Positions 14,901-25,690 of a DNA stretch of 64,000 nt are shown here, one piece after another; position 1 is the first letter of the stretch; each line of letters begins with the position of its first letter. The translations under genes were made by a program, and so were the position numbers. The DNA comes from Pempheris klunzingeri (Eukaryota; Chordata; Actinopteri; Acropomatiformes; Pempheridae). The notes under the pieces are model-generated. The model searched no databases and had not been told where the DNA came from. It saw only the letters and a program-made list of their open reading frames with translations. Location: positions 17,157,221-17,221,220 of the forward strand of contig NC_092027.1 of NCBI RefSeq assembly GCF_042242105.1. Reading direction: 5' to 3'.

Positions 14901-16332
14901 AGATCATTAAAATAGACCTGCTGTATATTATGTGGTAAGCCAGATAAATAATAGCAGCTGCTAGCAGCTACGTGAAGCTGGACTCAGGCACAGCAATGTT
15001 TTGAGCCAATGATCATCATAGTTTAGCATGTTAGAATGCAAACATGTGCTGATTAGTGCTAAACACAATCTAAGACTGATGGGAATGTCATTTGTTCTGT
15101 TGAAGAGACTAAAGAGACAATTTTGACTTTGCACGTGAATGTTTGCACAAAATTTCATGGCAATCCATCCAGTAGTTGCTATGTTATGTTGGAATAGCAA
15201 ATGAATGTCAGTGTCAGTTTATCACCCTCTCACCTCCATCCATTCATCTCCTATCATCCTAACATTGTCTCCTTCCCTCCCTTCCCTTTCCACATAACAT
15301 CTTTTTCTTTAGTCTCACTCCTCAATGATATTCACACCTCCCTTCCCCCTGTTTCCTCCTCCCTCCTCCTCTTCACCTCTTCAAACTGAGAGGGCATCAC
15401 ACTGTGAAAACTTTGCCAGCAGCAGAGGGGGAAAAAAAACTGCGCTTCACATTGCTACTGTGACAACACTTACAGCCACATACACATTAAGAGCTTCCAC
15501 TCCCTTTTCTCTCTTTAAACCATGTAAAAACTCCCACTTCAGGTGTTCAATGTGATTACAATACTGACATGATCACAATACCACGTTGACTTTGGAGAAC
15601 TTTCACTCAACAGTCGAACCTGTTTCTAAGTGGGAGGTCTCAGGTCTGACCCAAGCATGCACCACATGTAAACCCCTGGACAGCCATCTGAACATGTAGT
15701 ACAGTGTGTTCTTACTGACTCTGTGTGTGTGTGTGTGTGTCCAAGGTGAAACTCATGTTAAACACATATATAAACATGTCGTGCAGCGCTCACCGATGCA
15801 GGAGTGAACACGGACAGTCAGCTGGGTCCGTAGAATAACACTGTGCTTTTTCCCTCTGGACCTGACAAGGACAGAAGCAGACAGCGTTATTACTGATTCA
15901 TAAATATCTTTATGAGAGCAGCAGAGTACATAGCCTTGACTTGTTCCTGCACAATACAGCCAAACTGAATTAACTTGTTTCACGTACTTTCTAGAATCAA
16001 GAGGAATAAAGAATATCCTGAAACAAGTGAAACGACGTAGGAGAAGCGCAGTTATCTCACCAGTCTCACCAATGATGTTGTTACTTGTGTCTAGAAGAAT
16101 TAGATTTTAGGAAAAAAAAAACATTTGGAAGCACTTGTTATGATGGAGCCTTTTTTTTTTTTTATAATGCAGAGGCAGTTGGCATGACAGGAATGGCGCA
16201 GGCAAACAGTGGCCTGCATCAGATTTGTGCCCCCATACTGATACATATCTGAGCCTTGAGGACAGACAGCAGAACTGCAGGAGCAGACACAACACACACA
16301 TACGCACCTCCACATACCACCGTGCCATCATG

Positions 16333-16399
<67 letters not shown>

Positions 16400-19300
16400 C
16401 TGCGCAGCATATTTCCAGTGGGAAAACAAAACGAGCACACCCAAACATAAAAGGTGGAGTATGATGGTATTTTGAGAGCAGCTCAAACTCTCTCCTATAG
16501 CCGTAACTGTTATCCTGCAATCTACAGGAGCTAATCGCTGACTTCCATCACTAGCATGCTAATAGCACCCAATCCAAGCAGGGAAAGCACTGCCCTGATA
16601 ACACACACCGCTGCAAAACACCTATTGCGCATAACATGCAGTAAGGATAACGCACACCCAAACAAGAGACCAGCTGGCCTCTTATCCTGCTGTTAAGCTG
16701 CGTTATCAGCTTTACTTAGAAATGGAGCAAAATGTTAACACAAGCTGTTGAGATGCTGATAGAACTGTTTTTCTTGCAAATTCAATTTTTTTTACTGTAA
16801 GTGTCTGATAATCTGTGTTATGACAGTCAAATCAGAGAGTCAGGGAGAGTGAGGCCACTCTGAGAACAGCAGAGGGGAAATTAGACTCAACAAAGAGCCA
16901 CTCGACGTGAGAGTATAAAAGAAGGTTCGACAAGTATCATTATTCACTGGGAGGATAAAAAAGGATGTTGTAAGTGAAACATGCTAGTGAAATAGATAAC
17001 AAGCTGGCATTGGTATAAAATTATGTATGTCTTAAAAATGCTGTGCTTCTACAGAATTAATCACATTTTCATGTTTTAATTACCATATCACTATATCAGT
17101 TTATTTTAGATAACACATCTAAAACAGCTGAAATGCCTTGGAGGGACTCTGGCTGCTCTGCATCATCATCTACAGCAGTTTCCTTCAAATTTTTTCTCTT
17201 CACATGTTTTCAATGGAGGCATACTGTGAGCTGCCCGCGTCACCAGAGGTCCTGTTTACTGTCAGCTGTGGTGAGAAGTGTCCTGCCGCAGCTGGATTCA
17301 CACATTTTTGATCTGTGGGAACGTATATTCTGGGTGAGGATCGCTTAGATCTACGCTTCCCAACACTTTCTCAGTGAAAGGGTAATTTTCAGTTTCCCAG
17401 TTCTACCCTGTCACTAAAAAGTAGGAAAAATAAGCCTTACTTACAAAATCTGAAAATATATTCATATATTTTGAACAGATTTGAACAGGCCATTCATGTA
17501 GACATATGTGACAAACAGCTGTAAATACAGTACAGAACCATAACTGATGAACAGACACATGCCTGAGATATTGAGTGTGATTAGTTTATTCATTTTTGAC
17601 ACTACATAAATAGTGTTGTTCCAACAGAGGGAGGACGGGACAGGCTCAGTCAGAAAACATCCATCCTCAACCTTTGTGATGTTTTGCCAAGAAAGGGTCA
17701 AACACAATGTGTGATTCATTTGCCGCAGTGAGTACGATACGACCTTGGCAGGAGCCACGTTCAACTGGATGACAGACGGGCCTGTCCAATCCAACCAGTT
17801 CCCCAAGATGTCAGCCACTTCAGCAACACACACCCGCCTTTATTTACCTGTCCATCATCTGTCACATGGCTTATCAGACACACACACACACAGGGACAAA
17901 AAGATAAATGTACACATGGAAACAAGCGCACATACAAACAGACACAGAGAACAACCCGGCTCTGTGGGTCTGCCACCGGGTATCACGCAGCGTCCCCGAG
18001 TCTCCAAACAGATCAACATACCACGACTCTCCACAAGCACACACCATCACTCACACTCACACATACAGCCAGTTAACAGCTGCCACCTCATTGTGCTTCT
18101 CAGCGCTCGGTGCGACAATGTTTTGTCGCCCATGTTGGGAGCAACAGCTGAGAACAAAGCTTCATTTCTGGAGCTGTGACTCACATCAGCAGCATTGAGC
18201 ACTAATCTTTGACAACCTCCTAATTCACCACTGATTATGTTCCTGTGCATTAGATGAATGTAGATAATATTTGCCTGTTTGTCATGTAATTAATCAGCAA
18301 AAGTAGCCACACCTGGTCAGCAAAGAAGCAATGACTCATTGTTACACCACAGTTATCTTGGTAACTTGTTTGTTGGCTTATGTGGTTTGCTAATTCAACT
18401 TGCTGGATAGTTTTCAATGCATAAGTTAGGAAAAAAGAAGCTGTTAGGGTTAGTTAACTGTGCCAACTAGCTAGATGTGCAGCTTGTTACAGCACCAACA
18501 AGAAGAAAACTGTAACTTTACCTAACACTATTGCTCATTTATTTTCAGTAACTTACAGTATAACCCTTCGGTCGTGACGTGCATCTTTTTCAATTGGTTC
18601 CCCTGTCGAATCTTAGTTGTAGCTTACGTGTTTTTTTTCCCGCAAAAGTCTCTACACCTTAGCTGAAATAACACTATAAGAATGAGTATAGTTTAATGAA
18701 ATGAAAGATAACCATCAGGGGAAAGGTGCAGCCAGGTGTTCAAAATCACATGTGATCGGATTGTTATCATGTCAGACAGATGCGGGATCAGCTCAGCACT
18801 AACATGTGGTAACGTATGATGAATAATCAGGCATATCATTGCACTACATGGAAAAAAAAATCCTAAAGCATAATGAATTGTGCATCTTCTTAGAATTGTT
18901 GATTATACGAATAGCTTAATTATCATAATTTCGGTATACCTGACAACGCTGAGGTGTAATTTCACACCGTGGGGCTATTGTTAAGGCCACAATCTAGTGA
19001 CTGAATTGATCATAAGTCAAAGTGTGTTGAGATCTCGATGGCTTACCACCTCTGCCATCTAAATCTATGAGGCAATTCCTGAATCCTAGTAGCAGATTTC
19101 CATTTTGCTTTTCTCTTGCTGACCCAAAGAGAGACATCAGCAGGCATCAACAGTTCTGTAAAAAAAAGTGATCATGCCGTTTCATCTAAAGGTTTGTGGA
19201 CTGTGAAATATTGTCTCAAAGAGGATCACAACATCAGTTATTGTAAAAACACAGTGAGAGACGAGCTGTAGCTGTGGAAGGGAGGGCACATCTGTCCCGC

Positions 19301-22300
19301 TTTCCAGAGCGCTTCATACTTTCCGTGAACTTGTGCTTCCAAGAAATCCATATCCAGCAGATTGTGATTCCTCCCATTTTATAAGAATGGAGGAACTTAG
19401 AAAATACATGTGTGTGTGTGTGTGTGTGTGAGTGAGAGAGAGACAGACAGAGAGAGAGAGGGCGAGGCAACTGGTCACTTTTTCTCAAATGGTGAGAGAT
19501 GTTTTGACAGTGAAGAGTGAGAGAGTACAGTGTAAGTCTGACTGTTTCAAAGGGAATGAATGTGAATCAGTCTTACCCTGTCTCATCCTGCTGAAAGCCC
19601 TCCAGCTCGTCCCTTTGCTCAGCCAGAGAGGACTCCAGATCCAGATAGGTGCCATTGTGGGAGAGCTGCAGTGTGCAGTCATCAAGCTATGGAAAAGAAT
19701 GACAACATGTTATGAAAACAAAGGTCTGAATGAATTAAATGGGCCTGAAGTAAGATATTGGATTGGATTTAACTCAATTTTGCGAACTTATAAAGCAAAA
19801 ATGGCTACCAACTTCAAATTGGTATTTATACCTAAATTAGGGATGGAAAATATGATTGAGCGCTTGGACATAGGGTACAGGGTGGCATGTGAAATATCCC
19901 TGGCCAGGCTGTGTGAACGTACTTGAACCACCCACAGGAATGACATCGGTCTCTGGGCGAACTACTTTTTATTACCGCCTCACTATGTCTCTGCGCGTGT
20001 TTCACACCCTTTCTTTTAAAGCAATTTGAGCCTGTAAAATAAAGCCAGTTTACGGGGGGAAAGGATTTGAAAACGAGTGTGTACAGTGAGCCATGTGCGG
20101 TGTGGCTCTGCTTTCGGCATAACAAAGCTGTTAAGGGAATTAACAAGTAAGAGACGCAGCTATAAAGGCTGCAGAACATGAAACCAAAACCAGAGGGAAA
20201 CACAGAGAGAGAAAGAGACATTTTAGTGCATTTAAATACCAGCTGTGAGAAAAATGGCACTGAAATATTATTTTTATTGTGTTCATTATGAAGTTACATC
20301 ACATTTAAGTTTCTGTATGTTTGTGAGGCACCGATAACAGTCATTCCCACATACATAATTCTTGTCTTCTTGATTGTTTTTCACTTCTTGAGAACAGACC
20401 AATCGTGCGGCCATGACATCTGCGATGGCATGACCTAAGGTAGCGCTGCAGAGCGGCCTACGTCAGAATTGACCCAATGCTGTGTAATGAGAAACCCTGC
20501 TGGGTTTGAGACCAGGTGCACAGTAATATATCTGCACACCGCTGGCATTGAAGTTTATGAGTACAGTCACAAGTTGATAGCAGGTGCAGCTACAACTCAT
20601 AAAAACTGGCAAACATCATTGCGTTATTGTTCCAGTCAGCCATGAGTTTTGCCACCAATTGCTAAAGCTGTCAATGTATGAATGGCTGATTGAGATCGGA
20701 GTCATGAGGTGAGTTAGCATTTAGCACCTCTATGTTATCTCCCAACCGTGTCTGGTGTGCTGCCAGACGCTCCCTGGCCGACTGGTCGAGCTGCATGACG
20801 ACACTCCCTGACCAGCAGAGACCGCAGATCACAAGACCTGCTGCTGCTCCCTGTCTCTCCCTCCTTCTCACTCGGAAACAGAGAGACGGACTGTCGGATG
20901 GACTCACAGCATAAATATAACCTTGCTATATTTACTCTGCTCTGAGGCAGCATGCACACAGGAGCTCAAGGGTGGGTGTGTCCGCAGGGACTGGAGTTTC
21001 AATGAGGGGGTGGGGTACGGCACTGCCATGGCCAAAGTGTTACAAAAGGAGAAGCTGACTGTCATCCATGCTGCAGTGAATGACCTCCTGAGCTGTGGGA
21101 CAGGTCGTCCAGGGGATTGATGTTTCGATCTATGGCTCCTCCAGTCTGTACGTCGAAGAGTCCTTGTGCAAGATACTGAAGGCCTAATTGTGTGCATGTG
21201 TGTGTGTATGAGTATTAGATTAGATCCTAATGATCCTTGCACGGCAGCCTCTGTCATCAGTGTGTGAATGGCGCATCGTTTAAAAGCTTTGAGTGATCAG
21301 AAGACGAGGAGGGCGCTATCTAAATGCAGTCCACTTATTAAGCTGAGCTAGAAAGCATGAATTCTTTACGCAGTCCCAAGCAAGGAATAATGCACCATAA
21401 ACAAAGAGGTGACTTTGTGTTCTGCTGCTCCAGTTTCGCCTCACCCCCCCACGCACACACATAACAACATTAATCCATCTGTGCCAAATAGCTAATCCGG
21501 AAAGCAAAACACACAGTTACCAGACACATCCCTAATTGAAATTTTAGTCTGTAGACCATCATTATATTCCACTGTGATACAGCCTGGACAGAAGAGATGA
21601 GAAAGAGGAGGAAGATGCAAAATGAGCTTGAAGGAAAAGGAAAAGATAGTAAGTGAACTTTGAGTGGACTTTTTCCTTTACTATGCTAAATACTAATTCT
21701 AACACAACAACATGCTCCCAGTGACATTTCCAACATGCTGATGTTTACTACATGTGATATTTACCATGATCACTATCTTAGTTTAGCATGTTAGCATGCA
21801 TGTATTCACTACCTAGCACTGAATGCAGATTACAGCAGATTGTGATGGGAATGTCAATCATTTTGTGGATATTTGCTCATAAACCAAAGTGGACAGAGGT
21901 CAACCTTGTGGCGGCGCTAGAGGAAAAGTCGGGGATCTCCCATGTCAAAGGGATTCATTTTCTGGGATCCATGAATGTCAATGCAACATTTTGGGCCTAT
22001 ACATCTGATGTTTGTTCAGATATCTCAGTCTGGACCAAAGTAGTAAACAGACCGACTGAGACCGAGCTTCACTGCTTGTGTGGCTAAAAATGATGCCGAT
22101 ATTTTAGGGGTCATCTTTGTAGTCTAAACCCAATTTCACCAGCTGTTGAGCACCAATTGTTGGTCACACTTGCCGTGCCAATGCGGCATGTGAGATTTGG
22201 CAAATCTCAATTTGAGGTTTGACTAAGTGGAGGGGGAGTAGAGACAGGGGTGGGGTTAATCATGTCCTGCCCCACTGCCCTGCTTTTTATGTAGGAGCAA

Positions 22301-25216
22301 GACAAAAGCATTTCTTGTGCCTAATCAGCGTTTATTCATTGGGCATTTTTATCTTTATTCCACTTAAACCTTTCAGTATGTCTTGTCCTTGAGTCCCACC
22401 ACCACCACCTCCGGCTCTTTTGCTGCTCCGCTTTATCTACACATGTTGCTCAATCATACAAATACTGCTTGGACAGCGAGAAGTGAGCCCCCGGCCAGTC
22501 TGTAACACAATCTCACCCTCCGAAGGGTGTCTCTTTCCTAAAACACTTGGTTTGGGTAACAGTAGTAATAACATAACAAAACACATCATGCTGGACGGAG
22601 CCGGCAGAGAGGTGGCTCCAGAAGGAACCGCAAGCTCTTCACACTCAAGGCTCCGGGACGGGCCAGGGAAACACTTAGTGACTAGTATACTTTACACTCA
22701 TTTAATCAAAATCTCCCAGAAGAGCAAAGCAGAGAGGAAGGAGGAAAAAAAAAAAAAAGGGGGGAGCAGGGGGAGTAATTACTTCCACGTTAAAACAACA
22801 CCAAGCCTGCTGGCGATCACGGTGGGTCGACAGTTAACAGTTGCCCTTACGTAACTTAGAAGACGGGTTTTTAAGAAGTTTTTTTGTGTCAAAATCAGAG
22901 CCACGGAGGATCAGGGTTTTTTGAAGAGCGCAGAGGAGGGTGTGTTCTCCACGGCTGTTAAATCTCCCAGTGTTGCTTTAATGGGAAGCCTTTGGTAATG
23001 AAATAAAAGTTGAGCTGTGAAGTCTGGGCTTTGTTGTTTTAGTAGGGGGGGAATGGGAGTTTTTTCTCTGCAAAGCTGTAGCTGTTTGACTGATGGCGAG
23101 GCTCCTGCATTGAGCTGAACATCCATGGATCATTTTTTTTTGGGGGGGGGGGGGGTAGCCTTTCACAGTGCTTAATTTGACTCACCGATCTGTACATTTT
23201 AACATCTGTAATATTCAAATGTTCGACTTTGATGAGATCGTTTTAGGTTCATTGCTAGAGGAGGAGAGTGAGGATGAAAAGGAGGTTTCTTTGTTTAGCA
23301 GTTTGGATAAAATGACACATCCCATGAACGCAAACCAGTGATACACTGATTTAGCCCTGGCAAGTTAGCCTAACCCGTATGTGTGTGTTTGTGTTTGAGT
23401 GTACAAACTGGTGCATGGTCAGAGAGGTGGAAGAGGAGATGGAGGAAGAGGTCAGGAAAACCACGGCACCCAAACTGAGGAGAACAAAGTGTCGCAGGGA
23501 TCCAGGCCCCGGCCACAGGAATTCTGGGACAAGTGACCTATACTTTACATGCAGCCCAGCCAGCCGTGCACAGAGCTCCACCATCACAACATAATAATAC
23601 AGTAGGCTGTTCTCAGAGAGGAGCGCACAGGCCTGAGACAAAAAGAGACAAAGACTGAGAAACAGCTCAGGAAATTGCCAACCTCTTGCTAGCTTTGACA
23701 TTTTCCAGTAATGGAATAACATTCAAGCCTCTTAAACACCAACTTTTAGATCCGGACGGTCTGACGGGCAAATTTGCAACAGCTCACTTTCATCCCTATA
23801 ATCTAGGCGCGATATCCAGTTGCCATTGCGCGCAGACTTCCTCCTGATGTGAACAAAATTGCAAACACGAACGCAGGCTGTGCCATCTGCCTGGGCATAG
23901 GTTGTAATCATAAGCTTTTCTGTGCTGCGGGCCGTTTTTCATTTGTTTTGTGGCTTTTAAAGATGGGGCAGCAAAAGATCCATTTGGTCTGGAAAACCAC
24001 TCTGCTGTTGAACGCTGGTTTGCTGTCAGGGTTGTGTGCCAGCAGTGGAGCTCTCTTTCTTTCTCTCCGTCTCACTTTTGCATACAATTCAAGTTTTCGG
24101 CTGGCATTACACGACATGCTTTTAAAAAATAAAATGCTCTTAATAAATAAAAGGGGAAAAAACAAGGTAACATCCGTTCGTATGGCCTCTGTGGGTGTGT
24201 TTGTGTGACTCAACCTTGTCAGTAAGGAATGTGTGGCTGTTTTATTTTTGATGTTTTTGGGGGTTGCTTTTAACACCGAAATCCACTGAGAATCAGGCAC
24301 TTTCTCTTTTTCACACACCCGTCGTAATCTGAAGCTAAATTTGATCATCTGTGATTCAGCCACTTTGCTGAACAGCATGACTGTCACTTGCAGATGAATG
24401 AGGCAACTCAGGATATATCCAGTTGCACTAATGCCTTTGCACACCTGTCACTGTGACACACTGAGCAGGGTCCAAAATATATACAGCAGTAAGACAGGAT
24501 TACTTTGAGGAAGGGATCTATGTATTGCTTTTGGTATTTTGTGTGTATGTTTTCTTATTTCTAGCTCGGATCAACAGAGAGGTCAAAGGTCCAGCATCTT
24601 TCTCAGTGGCACTTCAGCAGACCAAATGCGTGCTGATATGGGATTAAATCAGGATATTTAGTCTAAAACAAGTGTAGTCCGCGTTTAATGTTGCTGTGGG
24701 CTTTGAGGCAAACATTCAGTCCTCAGGCTGGAGAGCCAATCACTTGTGCTTGCATGTGTTCTCAAAATAGCCTCTGAATGGTGGGTATGGAAGTTTATTT
24801 GCAGTCAGCTTGAAGTGAAAAACAGCAGTCCTAAAGGTCGCAAAATAACCTCATGTGGCCCTGGTTTACACCTGTGTAGACACAAGAGTGTGTTTGAATC
24901 TAAACGTGAACAATCTTACTCAGATCATTAGATGTCCTTGACTTTACATTGCTTTATAGTGGGATATGTCACTACAGAATTCCTACCATCGCTCTATATC
25001 ACATATATTCCACAAGGCTACATAGGTTTGGTTGTTTTGCTGTAAGCCTACCTTGTGTGGAGCTTTGAGGAGCCGGTGGACTCCTGCTAACTGGTTGATG
25101 AGTGGGATATCCTCCCTGAAGGTGTACAGCGGCGGTCTGGTTGGTTCTGGGAAATTGGTGCTGTTGAACGGATCGGTGTCATCTAAAAACTGAACCCTGC
25201 AGACAAACGTGGCCAT
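450..25216 (-). CDS. fhod3: FHOD3-type formin, N-terminal coding exons 1-4 (gene continues past position 1)
   Basis: Four exons on the minus strand join in frame: 25216-25052, 19686-19577, 15861-15794, 517-450. Their GT-AG junctions have phases 0, 2, 1 and 0. Together they give about 137 N-terminal residues that I recognise as FHOD3: the start reads MATFVCRVQFLDDTDPFNST, followed by a LAGVHRLLKAPHK stretch, DDCTLQLSHNG, RGKKHSVILRTQL and GRDLRRALFSLKQIFQ. FHOD1 differs at several of these positions, so FHOD3 is preferred. The family are actin-nucleating Diaphanous-related formins. FHOD3 acts in sarcomere and actin-filament assembly, and this segment is the GTPase-binding domain leading into the armadillo-like FH3 region. 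The FH1, FH2 and autoregulatory domains must lie beyond the window. The gene is divergent from the transporter array. In human FHOD3 and SLC6A19 are on different chromosomes. The start at 25216 is the first in-frame ATG and has a strong ACCATGG context. Confidence 0.9.
879..905. repeat. (CA)n microsatellite
   Basis: An uninterrupted CA tract of about 13 units. Confidence 0.93.
2033..2131. repeat. GGAGA pentanucleotide satellite with GGAAA-variant tail
   Basis: About 75 bp of near-perfect five-base purine units (GGAGA), then a run of GGAAA/GGACA variants to about 2131. One strand is pure purine for about 100 bases. Confidence 0.95.
3771..3808. repeat. (TG)n microsatellite
   Basis: An uninterrupted TG tract of about 19 units, flanked by imperfect TG/CG-rich sequence to about 3880. 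Confidence 0.93.
7150..7340. repeat. CA-rich region with two CA microsatellites
   Basis: Two CA tracts (about 7153-7190 and 7305-7335) are separated by ordinary sequence. The neighbourhood to about 7445 is CA-rich. Confidence 0.85.
8943..8970. repeat. (GA)n microsatellite
   Basis: A GA dinucleotide run of about 12 units. Confidence 0.88.
14980..15195 (+). repeat. dispersed teleost repeat, family A copy 1
   Basis: The segment contains TAGTTTAGCATGTTAGAATG, then a GATGGGAATGTCAT block, and ends with AAAATTTCATGGCAATCCATC. The same blocks in the same order recur at 21690-22085 and 40935-41275, and inverted at about 45030-45440. It is therefore an interspersed repeat. I cannot name the family. 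Confidence 0.65.
15722..15740. repeat. (TG)n microsatellite
   Basis: A short TG tract immediately downstream of fhod3 exon 3, within intron 3 in gene orientation. Confidence 0.85.
15794..15861 (-). CDS. fhod3: fhod3 coding exon 3
   Basis: This 68-nt exon encodes SRGKKHSVILRTQLTVRVHS then CI. It has acceptor ttgtcag and donor gtgagc. A second AG six bases downstream would start the exon at 15855, also in frame, and would drop two residues (about G-S-R to G). Both choices keep the GKKHS...RTQL core that marks the FHOD family. Confidence 0.9.
16335..16397. repeat. (CA)n microsatellite, longest in window
   Basis: About 31 perfect CA units without interruption. Confidence 0.96.
19409..19460. repeat. 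(TG)n-(GA)n compound microsatellite
   Basis: A TG tract (19409-19430) runs into a GAGA/GACA-rich stretch. It lies about 120 bp from fhod3 exon 2. Confidence 0.88.
19577..19686 (-). CDS. fhod3: fhod3 coding exon 2
   Basis: This 110-nt exon (36 codons plus 2 nt) lies between acceptor ccatag and donor gtaaga. It encodes LDDCTLQLSHNGTYLDLE followed by SSLAEQRDELEGFQQDET, which closely matches the second segment of FHOD3. Phase 0 in and phase 2 out agree with exons 1 and 3. The correct reading frame is short, which makes the exon easy to miss. Confidence 0.92.
21130..21345 (+). mobile_element. 3' tail of a teleost retroposon
   Basis: The segment has the arrangement common at the 3' end of a widespread fish repeat: a CCTTGTGCAAGATACTGA block, then GTGTGTGAATGGCG, and finally GGCGCTATCTAAATGCAGTCC. 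Only the tail is present. The family assignment rests on recalled general resemblance. Confidence 0.5.
21690..22085 (+). repeat. dispersed teleost repeat, family A copy 2
   Basis: It shares TAGTTTAGCATGTTAGCATG and GATGGGAATGTCA with the copy at 14980. It continues through a CTGGACCAAAGTAGT block and ends with GTGTGGCTAAAAATG. This is the longest copy of the family in the window. Confidence 0.65.
25052..25216 (-). CDS. fhod3: fhod3 coding exon 1 (start codon)
   Basis: This 165-nt exon holds 55 complete codons from ATG (25216-25214) to AAG, followed by the donor gtaggc. The peptide carries the FHOD3 signature LDDTDPFNSTNFPEP and ends KAPHK, the point where the FHOD3 protein continues with LDDCTLQ. 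No ATG lies upstream in this frame. Two out-of-frame ATGs sit 7 and 11 nt upstream and overlap the start. Confidence 0.93.
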
Positions 25217-25227
25217 GGTGCATCCAT
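25179..25227 (-). promoter_or_regulatory. Two overlapping upstream ORFs at the fhod3 start
   Basis: On the minus strand, ATGs at 25227 and 25223 precede the FHOD3 ATG (25216) by 11 and 7 nt, in the two other frames. Each opens a 14-residue frame that overlaps the real start and stops at 25183 and 25179. If transcripts begin upstream of them, they could reduce translation of fhod3. The main ATG has the strongest context (ACCATGG). Confidence 0.45.
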
Positions 25228-25386
25228 GCAAGTGGCTCCTCTGAGGGGGAAGCCCGGTTTGACTAGAAGCGAGAGCTGTGCCGGCGTCGGCTCTGCTCGC
25301 TGAGCGCTCCTCTCCTGGTAACGACAACAAACCCGGGTCGCCAAGTGCGCCCTGCGCGCAGCCTGTCCTCCCGCAGGACGGGGGGA

Positions 25387-25430
25387 GAGCAGCAGCAGCA
25401 GGAGGAGGAGGAGGAGGAGGAGGAGGAGGG
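25387..25430. repeat. (AGC)n-(GGA)n trinucleotide tract
   Basis: Four to five AGC units pass into about ten GGA units. On the fhod3 sense strand this is a TCC/GCT tract in the probable 5' UTR. Confidence 0.92.
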
Positions 25431-25618
25431 GAGCTGGAAGCCGAAAAGATGGCACAAGAAGCCGGTCAGTATCTTGCCAGTCCTCCTCGCTGTGCTGTGT
25501 TGATGTTATTCTCGGAGAGGCAGGTGGCCAGAGATGAAGCTCCAGCTCGCTGCCCGAGAGTGAAGGATCAGCGCAGCTTGGGACAGCCGGTCGGCTGTCT
25601 GTCTGAGTCCCAGTAAAT

Positions 25619-25640
25619 CCCCCCCCCCCCCCCCCCCCCC
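25619..25640. repeat. 22-base C homopolymer
   Basis: Twenty-two consecutive C on the plus strand, that is a G run on the fhod3 sense strand. It could form a quadruplex and is prone to length error. Confidence 0.9.
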
Positions 25641-25690
25641 ATATCTATTTTCCCCTCTGCCTCATCTCTCCCTCCTCCCCCTCCGCTCTG

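Larger units (their letters stand above)
518..15793 (-). other. fhod3 intron 3 (about 15.3 kb)
   Basis: This large intron lies between exons 3 and 4. I find microsatellites (879-905, 3771-3808, 7150-7190, 7305-7335, 8947-8970), the GGAGA satellite at 2033-2131, an 11-G run near 4080 and one dispersed-repeat copy near 14990-15190. No coding exon with a recognisable product was found on either strand. Open frames of 60-155 codons here are low-complexity or CA/TG-driven and look accidental. Confidence 0.6.
15862..19576 (-). other. fhod3 intron 2 (about 3.7 kb)
   Basis: Intron between exons 2 and 3. It holds the 63-bp CA microsatellite (16335-16397), a TG tract (19409-19430) next to GA-rich sequence, and AT-rich sequence. 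No other exon or RNA gene was recognised. Confidence 0.65.
19687..25051 (-). other. fhod3 intron 1 (about 5.4 kb)
   Basis: Intron between the start exon and exon 2. It contains the retroposon tail at 21130-21345, repeat family A at 21690-22085, and a homopolymer-rich patch (A14 near 22745; T9 then G13 near 23137). Several 70-178-codon open frames occur, the longest on the minus strand at 23908-24444. They match nothing I know and lack exon-like boundaries. Confidence 0.6.
25217..25690 (-). promoter_or_regulatory. GC-rich fhod3 5' flank (5' UTR and probable promoter)
   Basis: This stretch is clearly richer in G+C and CpG than its surroundings. It carries an (AGC)n-(GGA)n tract at 25387-25430 and a 22-base C run at 25619-25640. 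Its position directly upstream of the start exon fits a CpG-island promoter. No TATA box was identified, and the transcription start is not defined by the sequence. Confidence 0.5.

Noticed and set aside
19832-20260. 142-codon open frame on the minus strand
   Set aside because: No recognisable domain or splice signals. It lies in fhod3 intron 1 and looks accidental.
23908-24444. 178-codon open frame on the minus strand in fhod3 intron 1
   Set aside because: It is the longest single open frame outside recognised exons. It has no family resemblance, no convincing exon ends and a composition like its surroundings; it appears accidental.
25183-25457. Frames with poly-Leu or poly-Ser upstream of fhod3
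   Set aside because: These translate the TCC/GCT tract in three frames and begin at GTG or TTG, not ATG. They are probable 5' UTR, not a signal peptide gene.
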